Origin: an uncultured Clostridia bacterium
GTDB lineage: Bacteria > Bacillota > Clostridia > Oscillospirales > JAAYOS01
Assembly: GCA_947593925.1 (NCBI GenBank)
Contig: CANQDU010000003.1
Location: 179,359 to 243,358 of the forward strand
DNA: 64,000 nucleotides
Reading direction: 5' to 3'
A program made the position numbers and the translations under genes. Below are positions 53,495-61,204 of this stretch, one piece after another (within the stretch, counting starts at the first letter, position 1; every line of letters begins with the position of its first letter). Below the pieces are notes generated by a model, which was not told the DNA's origin, ran no database searches, and was given only the letters and a program-made list of their open reading frames with translations.

Positions 53495-56400
53495 TTACTT
53501 TACGATGTTCTCGCAGAAGCGCATGAGTATCGTCGCGATCTGCGCGCGAATCGCTCCGCCGGACGGTGCGAGCGTCGTCTCGGTCGTGCCGTTGATGAGC
53601 TCGGTTCCGACGGCCCAGCTCATCGGGGCGGTCGCGTAGCTCTGGACGCTCGCCGCGTCGGTGTAAGCCGTAAGCTCAGCGGTGGTCGTGACGTCGTACT
53701 TCTTGTAGGTCGCGTAACGATACAGGATAGTCGCGGCTTCCTCACGGGTGAGGTCGCGCTCCGGACGGAAGGTTCCGTCGCCGTAGCCGCCGACTATCTC
53801 GTTCGCCGCAGCCCAGTTGATCGCGTCGCTGTACCACTTGCCCGCCAGGACGTCGCTGAACGGAATGTCCTTCGTGACAGCGGGCTCACCGTCGAGACGG
53901 TAGAGGATAGTGACGAGCATCGCACGGTCGGTCTGATCGTTCGGCGCGAACGTTGTCTCGCCGGTGCCGCCCATGAGGCCCTTCTCGACGACGTAGTCGA
54001 TGGCGTCAACGTACCACGCGTCCTTGACAACGTCGGTGAACTTCGCGGACGGAGCGGGCTTCGTGCCCTCGACGAACGTGGCCTTGACGGTCGCGCCGCC
54101 GGCGGGCATCGTGAAGCTGTAGGTTCCGTCGGCGTTCTTCGTGACGGTGACAGCCGTGCCGGTGCCGTTCTGGGTGGCGGTGACGGTGTCAACCGAGTAA
54201 CCCTCCTTCGGCGTGACGGTGACGGTTATCGTCGTGCCCGCGGTCGCGCTCCTCGGCGAGACGGTGACGGTGCCGTTCGGGTTTGCCGGGACGGTCACGG
54301 TGTAGGTCGGGTTGACGCCGCTGCCGGTGTAGGTTACGGTGTAGGTCTTGCTTCCGTCGCTGTTTTTGACTTCGCTCACATTGTAGCCGGTGCCGGCCTC
54401 AATCTTGCCCGTGAACTTGCTGTCGGTATCGGTGAGGGTGAAGGTCACAACGCGGCTGACGTACACGTCATCCTTGATTTCCTCGGAGCTTTCGATCTTG
54501 ACCGTTCCGCCATTCGGGACAGCGTTCACGGCCTCCTGAAGCGTCTCGTAATAGGTGGTAGTACCGGTGCTATCGGCGACGCTGGCTGCAGGCTTCGCAT
54601 CCAGGCTGATGGTGAACGGGCTCAGACCGTCGTCAGATGTGAAGGTAATTGTATCACTAGAACTCGAGATAGTCTCAGACTTGTGGTAGTGGTTGCCATT
54701 CTTCTCATGCAGGACGTAAACGCTGGTATTGCCAACACTGTCAACAAATCCATCAGGCACGCCAACGGTCAGCTTGATGGGCTCGCTTACCGTAAGAGGC
54801 TGATTCTCCTTGATCTTGACAGCGTTCGCACTGCCTTGTTCAAAGTTAAGATTTTCAGTGCTACCTTCAGTCGTAGCAACCAAATCGTAGACCGCGCTGA
54901 TGTCCACGGAGAGAGTCTTGCTATCCGTGTCATAGCTATTGATCTCAAGCGTCAGATGCGGCTGTACGAAGAACTTGACACTCTCTGCATCAACAGTGCT
55001 ACCGCTACCCGCAGTGGTAAGCTGCTCCGCCGCTGTCTCCGGGTTAATGTCGCTCACATTGCCAGTAACAGCCTCGGTGGCTACATCGTTGAGCGTAGTA
55101 TCACCAGTCGCAGGCTGGGTTGCATTGGCAATCGTAGTCGCATCTGCCTCCTGAATGCCCGTCTCTTTAGGGTCATTCTTTACATTCGTATCGCCGGGGA
55201 CAACAGTAGCGTTGACAACCGTAATTTCAGACACAACGGTGAAGGCCTCGCCCTGCTTCAACAGCTTGAAGGTGGCGTCGCCGTTCTTAACCTCTGTGCC
55301 GTTGAGTTCCTTGACGGTGACCTTGTTGTCCTTGTCGATGGAAACCTTAACCTCGCCGGCGGTGTCGTCGATGGCGTTGCCGAGGGTCAGAGTGACCTCG
55401 ATCGTCTCGTTCGCGGCAAGGCCGGTTGCGCTGCCGGTGACGGTGATGGTGTGGTCGTTCACCGTCGCCTCGGCGGTGACAACGGCCTTGGTCGCCGTCT
55501 CGCTAGCCTTGACCTCCTTCACCTTGACATCGGTGATGGTGTCGGTGACGGAGACGGTCTTGGTGGTGCCGATGGCCTCGAACTCATGATCGGCAAGAGT
55601 CGGAGCGCCGGTCGTCTCGTCGCACTTAACATCATCAGAACCGGTAATACGGCTGCCGGTATAGGTGTACAGCTGAATGGTGTAAGTGCCAAGATCCATA
55701 CCGGTACCCGGCTTCGTCTGATTACCATTCAGGAAGCTGAACGCCTGAGTGTGGTACTGACCGTTAGTGGGAGTTGCAAAGAAATCCCAATATCCGTTGG
55801 GGCCGGACACGATGACAACATACTTGCCCGTGCTGACATCCTTCGTTGTCGGGAAACTCCAATACATGGTCTCGGCAACGCAGTCAGTCACGATGTTCTC
55901 ATCCTTGTTATACGTGAAGCCGACCTCGGAGAAGTCCATGGCGTCTATCTTCGCGCCGGTGAGGTCAACGTTGATGGTGGCGGTATCGACTACCTTGCCA
56001 TTTTCGGCCTTAAAGGTGAGGTTGATGATATCCTCCTTTACAGAAGCCAAATCGTAGTAGAAGGCAATGCCCTTAGCGTTATTACCGTCAACGTTCTCTT
56101 CAAGCGCAGCGTCTGTAACATCAGCACCTGCCCATGTGGCAGTCACTTTTTCCGCAGTCTCAGGAGCCGCGACATAGAAGCCGATCCAGTAGCCGCCTAC
56201 GCCGGTCGTCGCACCGTTCAGATGGTACTTGACCTCATCGGCAGTGACCTTAACATCGTAAGTGTTGGTGGCCGGGTCTACCGCAGTTACAACCTTACCG
56301 TTTGTAACCGGCGCGGTGATCGGGTCGGTCTTGCTGTGATCCCCAGTGGGAGCCAGACCGGTCTCCAAAATACCTTCGTCGGAGATGACCTTGCCGTCCG

Positions 56401-57700
56401 CATCGATAGTAAGACCATCGGCGAGATAAGCCGAGATGTCAGCCGGGTCGTCGCCGTCCATGAACTTGCCGCCGGAAATCTTTATTGTATTGTCGCCGGT
56501 AGGTGTCTTGCTGGTATCACCCATCTCGCTGTATGCAACAGCGGGGTTGCCGGTGACAACGGTGGTAGAACCTTCGGGAACAGTTACCTTAGTCGCGCCT
56601 GTGTAGCCTGTGTTCTTATCCAGCGTAATACCGGCTGCGGGAACAGGGTACCTCTCGCCATTCTGTATAGCATCACCTACGGTGACAGTACCGGTGGCGG
56701 TGGCGGTTATAGTGCCGCCAGCGACCGTCAGTTCGCCTCCGCGGACAACAATACCAGCGCCACCGCTGATTTTTGCGTCGTCTTTGACGGTCAACTTTCC
56801 GGCGGGCAGATAGATGCCGCAGGTACTGTCAGTGCCGGTGATAGTGCCGCCCTCAACGGTTATATTAACTTCGCCGCTATAATTATCAGTGTTCTGAGCA
56901 CTTCCGTTGGTTGAAAGGGCAAAACCATTAGGGTTGTTAATAACAGCGTTTTCCTTGACCGTCAGGTCGCTTTTACCATACACTGCTACCGAGCCGCTAA
57001 TGTTAACGGTTCCACTAATAGTGGCAGTCGTCTTACTTGTGTCTTTGCCGAAACCAACCTGAACTGCAGGATATTTGTCATTATCACCGCTGCTAGTTTT
57101 CGAAATTGTACCGCCGGTAATCGTACCGGTAGCAGCATCTTGGATATTCACTGCCGGCTTACCCTTGCTGGTTATTGTGCCGCCAGTGATGTTGAGCGTT
57201 GTGCCTTGTCCTATTGCAACAACAGAACCCTGACTACCATTTATAGCGGTAATCGTACCGCCTTGGATAGTTAGAGTTGCACCGTTCTGAGCCTGCACAA
57301 CTTTATCTGCAGTACTGCTGATAGTTCCGCTGCCAGTAATGATTAAATTGCCAGTGCTTTCCCCACTCTCAGTCTTTTTATCAACAATCAAGAGTTTTTC
57401 GCCCAAATCTAACTCGGCGCCTGTCTGTAAATTCAATGTTACTTCGGTGGCAATCCTCAGACTATCCCCATCTTGCGGATAGCTCACTTTGCCGGTGATG
57501 GTTACTGTAAACGGAGCAGTTTTTCCATCATTGCCAGAACCGTTGACCGCGACATTTTGCGCACTTTCGCCAAATGCGTCCTGAAGCTCATCAAGAGTCG
57601 TAAGGTACTTCTTTTCCGCACTCGCCGCGAACGCGGTTGTCGGCAGCAGCGTCAGCACCATGCAGAGCGCCAGCACAAGGGATAAAACTTTCTTGCTCAT
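53495..57700 (-). CDS. Large SLH-domain surface protein
   Basis: Secreted wall-attached protein of 1401 residues. The signal peptide is MSKKVLSLVLALCMVLTLLP ending TTAFA-A. Next come about 350 residues of GGTIT-type beta-helix strands (pectate-lyase-like), several beta-sandwich regions, an InlB/bacterial-repeat-type domain (VTPKEGYSVDTVTATQNGTG) and, at about 1221-1401, three SLH repeats (FTDVVKDAWYVDAIDYV, FSDVLAGKWYSDAINWA, YTDAASVQSYATAPMSWA) that bind secondary wall polymers. The central part of the gene is visibly AT-richer than its neighbours, suggesting foreign origin or different constraint. The ATG at 57700 has AAAGGAGT upstream. It could be an adhesin or a glycan-binding protein. 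A long leader with a possible invertible promoter lies upstream. Confidence 0.88.
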   Translation of the reverse strand: MSKKVLSLVLALCMVLTLLPTTAFAASAEKKYLTTLDELQDAFGESAQNVAVNGSGNDGKTAPFTVTITGKVSYPQDGDSLRIATEVTLNLQTGAELDLGEKLLIVDKKTESGESTGNLIITGSGTISSTADKVVQAQNGATLTIQGGTITAINGSQGSVVAIGQGTTLNITGGTITSKGKPAVNIQDAATGTITGGTISKTSSGDNDKYPAVQVGFGKDTSKTTATISGTVNISGSVAVYGKSDLTVKENAVINNPNGFALSTNGSAQNTDNYSGEVNITVEGGTITGTDSTCGIYLPAGKLTVKDDAKISGGAGIVVRGGELTVAGGTITATATGTVTVGDAIQNGERYPVPAAGITLDKNTGYTGATKVTVPEGSTTVVTGNPAVAYSEMGDTSKTPTGDNTIKISGGKFMDGDDPADISAYLADGLTIDADGKVISDEGILETGLAPTGDHSKTDPITAPVTNGKVVTAVDPATNTYDVKVTADEVKYHLNGATTGVGGYWIGFYVAAPETAEKVTATWAGADVTDAALEENVDGNNAKGIAFYYDLASVKEDIINLTFKAENGKVVDTATINVDLTGAKIDAMDFSEVGFTYNKDENIVTDCVAETMYWSFPTTKDVSTGKYVVIVSGPNGYWDFFATPTNGQYHTQAFSFLNGNQTKPGTGMDLGTYTIQLYTYTGSRITGSDDVKCDETTGAPTLADHEFEAIGTTKTVSVTDTITDVKVKEVKASETATKAVVTAEATVNDHTITVTGSATGLAANETIEVTLTLGNAIDDTAGEVKVSIDKDNKVTVKELNGTEVKNGDATFKLLKQGEAFTVVSEITVVNATVVPGDTNVKNDPKETGIQEADATTIANATQPATGDTTLNDVATEAVTGNVSDINPETAAEQLTTAGSGSTVDAESVKFFVQPHLTLEINSYDTDSKTLSVDISAVYDLVATTEGSTENLNFEQGSANAVKIKENQPLTVSEPIKLTVGVPDGFVDSVGNTSVYVLHEKNGNHYHKSETISSSSDTITFTSDDGLSPFTISLDAKPAASVADSTGTTTYYETLQEAVNAVPNGGTVKIESSEEIKDDVYVSRVVTFTLTDTDSKFTGKIEAGTGYNVSEVKNSDGSKTYTVTYTGSGVNPTYTVTVPANPNGTVTVSPRSATAGTTITVTVTPKEGYSVDTVTATQNGTGTAVTVTKNADGTYSFTMPAGGATVKATFVEGTKPAPSAKFTDVVKDAWYVDAIDYVVEKGLMGGTGETTFAPNDQTDRAMLVTILYRLDGEPAVTKDIPFSDVLAGKWYSDAINWAAANEIVGGYGDGTFRPERDLTREEAATILYRYATYKKYDVTTTAELTAYTDAASVQSYATAPMSWAVGTELINGTTETTLAPSGGAIRAQIATILMRFCENIVK

Positions 57701-57930
57701 TGCTATTTTTACTCCTTTCAAGTAAAGTTATTGTTATTTTGCGGGGGACTTTTTCGCGGCTGCCCGCCCCCTCTCTTGCTCCGCCCGGACAACGGCGCCG
57801 CAGGCTGCGGCAAGCCGGAGACACCGTTGTCCAAGCAGACTCTGAAAGGAGACGGAGAAGCCGTAAGAAAGCTCCTCCTCCCGACGCTTCGCCTTGCCCC
57901 GAAGCGCCGGGAGCAGCCGCTTTCACGGCG
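57701..57930 (-). other. Structured leader of the SLH protein gene
   Basis: This stretch without a credible gene folds extensively. GGACAACGG/CCGTTGTCC (about 57788-57833) encloses GCCGCAG/CTGCGGC. CCCGGCGCTTC/CGAAGCGTCGGG lies at about 57876-57912. It ends in AAAGGAGT before the ATG. If the promoter at 57997-58025 is used, the leader is about 290 bases. No known riboswitch was recognised. Confidence 0.5.
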
Positions 57931-57958
57931 TTTGCGAAAAACTCTACTTTTTGGCAAA
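57931..57958 (+). repeat. Putative recombination site, left
   Basis: A 28-bp site: arm TTTGCGAAAA, core ACTCTACT, arm TTTTGGCAAA-like (with one shared T), the arms being inverted copies with one mismatch. The core is exactly the reverse complement of the core at 58068-58095. Confidence 0.55.
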
Positions 57959-58067
57959 TCACGGGACGGCTGAAAGAGACCGAAAATTCCCGAAAATTTT
58001 TATGAAAAAGGACTAGCATTTTCAATTTAATGGTGATATAATTAGGCAAAACGATGTAAGGGTCGAG
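57959..58067. promoter_or_regulatory. Putative invertible promoter segment upstream of the SLH gene
   Basis: A 109-bp AT-rich segment between two inverted sites. Minus strand towards the SLH gene: TTGAAA (58020-58025), 17 bp, TAAAAA (57997-58002). Plus strand, away from the gene and into terminator-like hairpins: extended -10 TGATATAAT (TATAAT at 58037-58042) with a weak -35. Inverting the segment would swap which promoter faces the gene. Confidence 0.5.
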
Positions 58068-58095
58068 TTTGCGGAAAAGTAGAGTTTTTTGCAGA
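58068..58095 (-). repeat. Putative recombination site, right (inverted)
   Basis: A 28-bp site with arms TTTGCGGAAA and TTTTTGCAGA around the core AGTAGAGT, in the opposite orientation to the left site. The shared stretch AAAAACTCTACTTTT is identical in both. Confidence 0.55.
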
Positions 58096-58118
58096 TTTTT
58101 TCAGCCCAAAAATTATCA

Positions 58119-58150
58119 AACCCGCCTGTCTCTCGCAGGCGGGTCTCGCT
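58119..58150. terminator. Hairpin terminator between the SLH and tsf genes
   Basis: CCCGCCTG / CAGGCGGG stem (58121-58143). It is followed by TCTCGCTTTT on the plus strand and by TTTGATAATTTTT on the minus strand, so it may work both ways. Confidence 0.65.
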
Positions 58151-58178
58151 TTTGCCGGAAAGCTCCGGCTTTTTTCGC

Positions 58179-58217
58179 GAAAAAAAGGATGCTGTCTAGT
58201 GACAGCATCCCTTTTTA
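58179..58217 (-). terminator. Terminator of rpsB-tsf
   Basis: Minus strand: GGATGCTGTC / GACAGCATCC with a 4-base loop, followed by eight T. Confidence 0.92.
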
Positions 58218-58228
58218 TAAGTTTTCGC

Positions 58229-59158
58229 TTACTTGCCGCCGACCATCTTGGCGACTTCCTCGGCAAGGTTGTCCTCGCGCTTCTCGATGCCCTCGCCGCG
58301 CTCCATACGCACGAAGCGGGTGACGGTTATCTTGCCGCCGAGCTCCTTTGCGACCTGCGCGACGTGCTGCGCGACGGTCTGCTTGTCGTCCTTGACGAAG
58401 GCCTGCTCGAGCAGGCAGTATTCGCTGTAGTACTTGTTCATACGTCCGTCTACCATCTTCTCGATGATGGCGTCCGGCTTCGGCTTGGCGGACTGCTCGT
58501 TCTCGTTCTTCGCCTGAGCGAGCAGGATCTCGCGCTCCTGACGGAGGGTCTCCTCATCGACGTCCTCCTTGCGCAGGAACTTCGGGCTCATCGCGCACGC
58601 CTGCATGGCGATGTCACGCCCGAGCTCGGTGACGGCCTCGGGGGCGACGCCCTCGAGCTCCATGCCGACGAGAACGCCGACCTTGCCGCCCGCGTGGATA
58701 TACGGAACGGTGACGCCGCCCTCATAGCGCACGAAGCGGCGGACCTTGATATTCTCGCCTATGACGAGGACCTTGTCGCGCTGCGCGTCGGCAACGGTGC
58801 CGCCCTCGGGATAGTCCATATTCATGAGCGCATCGACGTCGGCGGGGTTCTTCTCCGCGACGACCTTCGCGACGTTCGCGACGAACTTCTTGAACTCCTC
58901 GTTCTTTGCGACGAAGTCGGTCTCGCTGTTGACCTCGACCGCGACGGCGACGCCGTTCGGATAAGTCTCGGCAAGCACCATGCCCTCGGCGGCGACGCGG
59001 CCGGCCTTCTTCTCGGCGGCGGCGAGGCCCTTCTCGCGGAGATAAACTATCGCGGCGTCCATATCGCCGTTCGACTCGGTGAGCGCCTTCTTGCAGTCCA
59101 TCATGCCGACGCCGGTCATCTCACGGAGCTTCTTAACATCAGCGGCTGTAAATGCCAT
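58229..59158 (-). CDS. tsf: Translation elongation factor Ts
   Basis: Recycles EF-Tu-GDP. The 309 residues start MAFTAADVKKLREMTGVGMM with MDCKKALTESNGDMDAA, and NSETDFVAKNEEF follows. The standard dimerisation region and C-terminal module are present. It lies 36 bases after rpsB, in the usual pair, and ends in a strong terminator; pyrH and frr do not follow. Confidence 0.98.
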   Translation of the reverse strand: MAFTAADVKKLREMTGVGMMDCKKALTESNGDMDAAIVYLREKGLAAAEKKAGRVAAEGMVLAETYPNGVAVAVEVNSETDFVAKNEEFKKFVANVAKVVAEKNPADVDALMNMDYPEGGTVADAQRDKVLVIGENIKVRRFVRYEGGVTVPYIHAGGKVGVLVGMELEGVAPEAVTELGRDIAMQACAMSPKFLRKEDVDEETLRQEREILLAQAKNENEQSAKPKPDAIIEKMVDGRMNKYYSEYCLLEQAFVKDDKQTVAQHVAQVAKELGGKITVTRFVRMERGEGIEKREDNLAEEVAKMVGGK

Positions 59159-59194
59159 ATTTCAATTCCTCCAGAATTAGTTATTGTTGCGGGA

Positions 59195-59941
59195 TTACTC
59201 GGCTGCTTCCTCGGTCTCGGTCTCATCGGCGGGGGCGTTCTCGTCAAGAGTGACCTCCTCGCCCTGACGTCCCTCCTGGACGGCGTTGGCCATGGTCTGG
59301 CTGATGAGCTTGATGGCGCGGATAGCGTCGTCATTGCCGGGGATGACGTAGTCGATCTCGTCCGGGTCGCAGTTGGTGTCGACTATGGCGACGACCGGGA
59401 TGCCGAGCTTCTTCGCTTCGGCGATGGCGTTGCGCTCCTTGCGCGGATCGACGATGAACAGCGCGCCGGGGAGCTTAGACATATCCTTGACGCCGCCGAG
59501 GTAACGCTCGAGCTTCTCTATCTCGAGCTGGAGACCCGCGACTTCCTTCTTGGGGAGCATGTCGAACGTGCCGTCCTCCTGCATCTTTTTGAGCTGGTTG
59601 AGACGGGCGATGCGCTGACGCATGGTTTTGAAGTTGGTGAGCATACCGCCGAGCCAACGGGCGTTGACGTAGTACATGCCGACGCGGCTAGCCTCCTCGC
59701 GGATGGCCTCCTGCGCCTGCTTCTTGGTGCCGACAAAGAGGATGGACTCACCCTCCGCGGCGAGGTCGCGCACAAAGTAGTACGCCTCCTCGAGCTTCTT
59801 GACGGTCTTCTGAAGGTCGATGATGTAGATACCGTTGCGCTCGGTGAAGATGTACGGAGCCATCTTCGGGTTCCAGCGGCGGGTCTGGTGTCCGAAGTGG
59901 ACGCCTGCCTCCAGAAGCTGCTTCATGGATACGATTGCCAT
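59195..59941 (-). CDS. rpsB: 30S ribosomal protein S2
   Basis: The 248 residues start [20 protein letters not shown] and contain [38 protein letters not shown] and [13 protein letters not shown]. The C-terminal tail is acidic ([16 protein letters not shown]). GGAGGAAA lies upstream of the ATG. First gene of rpsB-tsf. Confidence 0.98.
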   Translation of the reverse strand: MAIVSMKQLLEAGVHFGHQTRRWNPKMAPYIFTERNGIYIIDLQKTVKKLEEAYYFVRDLAAEGESILFVGTKKQAQEAIREEASRVGMYYVNARWLGGMLTNFKTMRQRIARLNQLKKMQEDGTFDMLPKKEVAGLQLEIEKLERYLGGVKDMSKLPGALFIVDPRKERNAIAEAKKLGIPVVAIVDTNCDPDEIDYVIPGNDDAIRAIKLISQTMANAVQEGRQGEEVTLDENAPADETETEEAAE

Positions 59942-60104
59942 TCTGATTTCCTCCTTAAGGTTTTTCCTCCGCGCCCGCCATCAGGGCGGCCAACCGCTTT
60001 CCTGCGGACCTTACGCCCACGAGCGCGTGCGGACTTGCGCGACTTTGTCGCGCTTATGTAGGATAACACATTTTTACGGGAATTGCAAGAGAAATTTATA
60101 ATTT
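59942..60104 (-). promoter_or_regulatory. Promoter and leader of rpsB-tsf
   Basis: Minus strand: TTGCAA (60083-60088), 17 bp, TATCCT (60060-60065). About 110 leader bases with GC-rich inverted pieces (GCCGCCCTGATGGCGGGC, CGCACGCGC) follow and may form an S2 autoregulatory structure. Confidence 0.7.
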
Positions 60105-60441
60105 CGCGGGAAAAAGTTTGCGGGCTGCGCCCGCAAACTTTTTCCCGCGAAGCTGTCGGACAGGGCGGAGCATTCCCAAACGCTCCTTCGGATCGTTTGG
60201 GAGTCCTTTCAATTTAAATGCTCGGCGGAAATGAATTCCGCCTGCGCGAAGTTGGCGGCAAAGCCGCCAACTTCAACCGCGCGAACCGGCGCGGTTTCCG
60301 CCTTCGGCGGAAAATCGACGCACGCTCCGCGAGAGGAGTTTTCCTTCCATTAGCAGAAAGTAGGGACGTCGGCGCGAAGCGCCGAGGTCTGATGCGCCCG
60401 GTAGATGGTCGGATGCGGTATAGGTTCGAGGGCGCATTGTA
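60101..60441 (+). repeat. Modular hairpin element B, copy 2 (expanded)
   Basis: Modules: TTTCGCGGG..CCCGCGAA outer stem with AAAAAGTTTGCGGGC inner stem (60102-60152); a decayed second module; CCCAAACGCTCC/GGATCGTTTGGG (60176-60202, one mismatch); CGGCGGAAATGAATTCCGCC (60223-60242); GAAGTTGGCGGC/GCCGCCAACTTC (60248-60274); CGCGCGAACCGGCGCG; TTTCCGCC/GGCGGAAA (60295-60313); an extra GACGTCGGCGC/GCGCCGAGGTC hairpin; and the shared tail GGTATAGGTTC..CATTGT. It fills the space between the rpsB promoter and the ymxH copies. Confidence 0.82.
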
Positions 60442-60557
60442 CACGCCGCCGGAAAAAACGGATTTGACCTTTTTTCGCCGCCTGCGGCGGCGAAACTCTG
60501 CGAGGCTTTGGTCGGGACGTCGGCGCTTCGCGCCTTCGTCCCGACATTGTAAAGCTG
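60442..60557. repeat. Further GC hairpins next to element B
   Basis: TTTCGCCGCC/GGCGGCGAAA (60474-60495), then a long stem GTCGGGACG/CGTCCCGAC enclosing GGCGC/GCGCC (60511-60545). No gene seen. Confidence 0.6.
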
Positions 60558-60600
60558 TCAGAACAGCCGCTTCTTCTCCTTCGGCGGCTTGGGTTTGAAG
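60558..60600 (-). pseudogene. Detached copy 1 of the ymxH-like gene 3' end
   Basis: 43 bp encoding FKPKPPKEKKRLF and a TGA stop on the minus strand, identical in amino acids to the end of the gene at 60906, with synonymous differences only. It is not joined to a coding frame. Confidence 0.8.
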
Positions 60601-60731
60601 CTTTCCCAAAAAGTCCTGCGGACTTTTTGGGAGCCCTTTCAATTTAAATGCTCGGCGGAAATGAATTCCGCCTGCGCGAAGTTGCTTGCCTGTGGCAAGC
60701 AACTTCAACCGCGCGAACCGGCGCGGAAGCC
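60601..60731 (+). repeat. Hairpin element B, copy 3 (short form)
   Basis: 131 bp with CCCAAAAAGTCC/GGACTTTTTGGG (60605-60631), CGGCGGAAATGAATTCCGCC, GAAGTTGCTTGCC/GGCAAGCAACTTC and CGCGCGAACCGGCGCG. Identical to copy 4 over all but the last few bases. Confidence 0.88.
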
Positions 60732-60774
60732 TTAGAACAGTCTTTTCTTCTCCTTCGGCGGCTTGGGTTTGAAG
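60732..60774 (-). pseudogene. Detached copy 2 of the ymxH-like gene 3' end
   Basis: Encodes the same 13 residues and a stop as copy 1, but with AAA AGA in place of AAG CGG and TAA in place of TGA. All changes are synonymous. Confidence 0.8.
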
Positions 60775-60905
60775 CTTTCCCAAAAAGTCCTGCGGACTTT
60801 TTGGGAGCCCTTTCAATTTAAATGCTCGGCGGAAATGAATTCCGCCTGCGCGAAGTTGCTTGCCTGTGGCAAGCAACTTCAACCGCGCGAACCGGCGCGG
60901 AAATA
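60775..60905 (+). repeat. Hairpin element B, copy 4 (short form)
   Basis: 131 bp directly after the ymxH-like stop codon, 174 bp from copy 3 and nearly identical to it. Confidence 0.88.
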
Positions 60906-61172
60906 TCAGAACAGCCGCTTTTTCTCCTTCGGCGGCTTGGGCTTGAAGTCGAAGTCTACGAGGACGATGTCGTCCCCGATGCGGCAGATGGACTCCCACG
61001 GGATGACGTACTCGTCCCCGCCGAAGAGCGAGAACCCGCCGCCCGGAACCGTCACCGCCACGACGCGGCCGCACTCGGTATCGACGAGCACGTCCATGAT
61101 ATATCCGAGCCGCGCGCCGTCGCGCACGTTTATTACTTCCTTGCAGCGCAGGTCAGCCACCTTGCAGTTCAT
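60906..61172 (-). CDS. PRC-barrel protein of the YlmC/YmxH family
   Basis: The 88 residues fold as a PRC barrel: MNCKVADLRCKEVINVRDG, LGYIMDVLVDTECGRVVAV, GDEYVIPWESICRIGDDIVL. The lysine-rich end is KPKPPKEKKRLF. Family members are widespread in spore formers and linked to sporulation, but their biochemical role is unknown. GGGGAGG lies upstream of the ATG. Its last 43 bp occur twice more downstream (60558-60600 and 60732-60774). Likely follows tmcAL in one transcript (32-base gap). Confidence 0.88.
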   Translation of the reverse strand: MNCKVADLRCKEVINVRDGARLGYIMDVLVDTECGRVVAVTVPGGGFSLFGGDEYVIPWESICRIGDDIVLVDFDFKPKPPKEKKRLF

Positions 61173-61204
61173 GCCATCGCCTCCCCGCCTATTATATGCG
61201 GGGA

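Noticed and set aside
49432-56914. Very long plus-strand frames (49432-52164 and 53477-56914)
   Set aside because: Mirror frames of the permuted GH3 and SLH genes; no domains, no ribosome sites, and the opposite strand has full motifs.
57591-58049. Minus-strand frame of 152 codons across the SLH leader
   Set aside because: It overlaps the SLH signal peptide in another frame and is low-complexity; better explained as a structured leader.
60558-60948. CRISPR-like regular repeats
   Set aside because: Only two and a bit units of 174 bp, no short repeats with unique spacers and no cas genes.
60214-61074. Minus-strand frame with a 58-residue repeat
   Set aside because: The 174-bp tandem unit is a multiple of three, so one frame stays open by chance; it runs out of frame through the ymxH-like gene and has no start signal.
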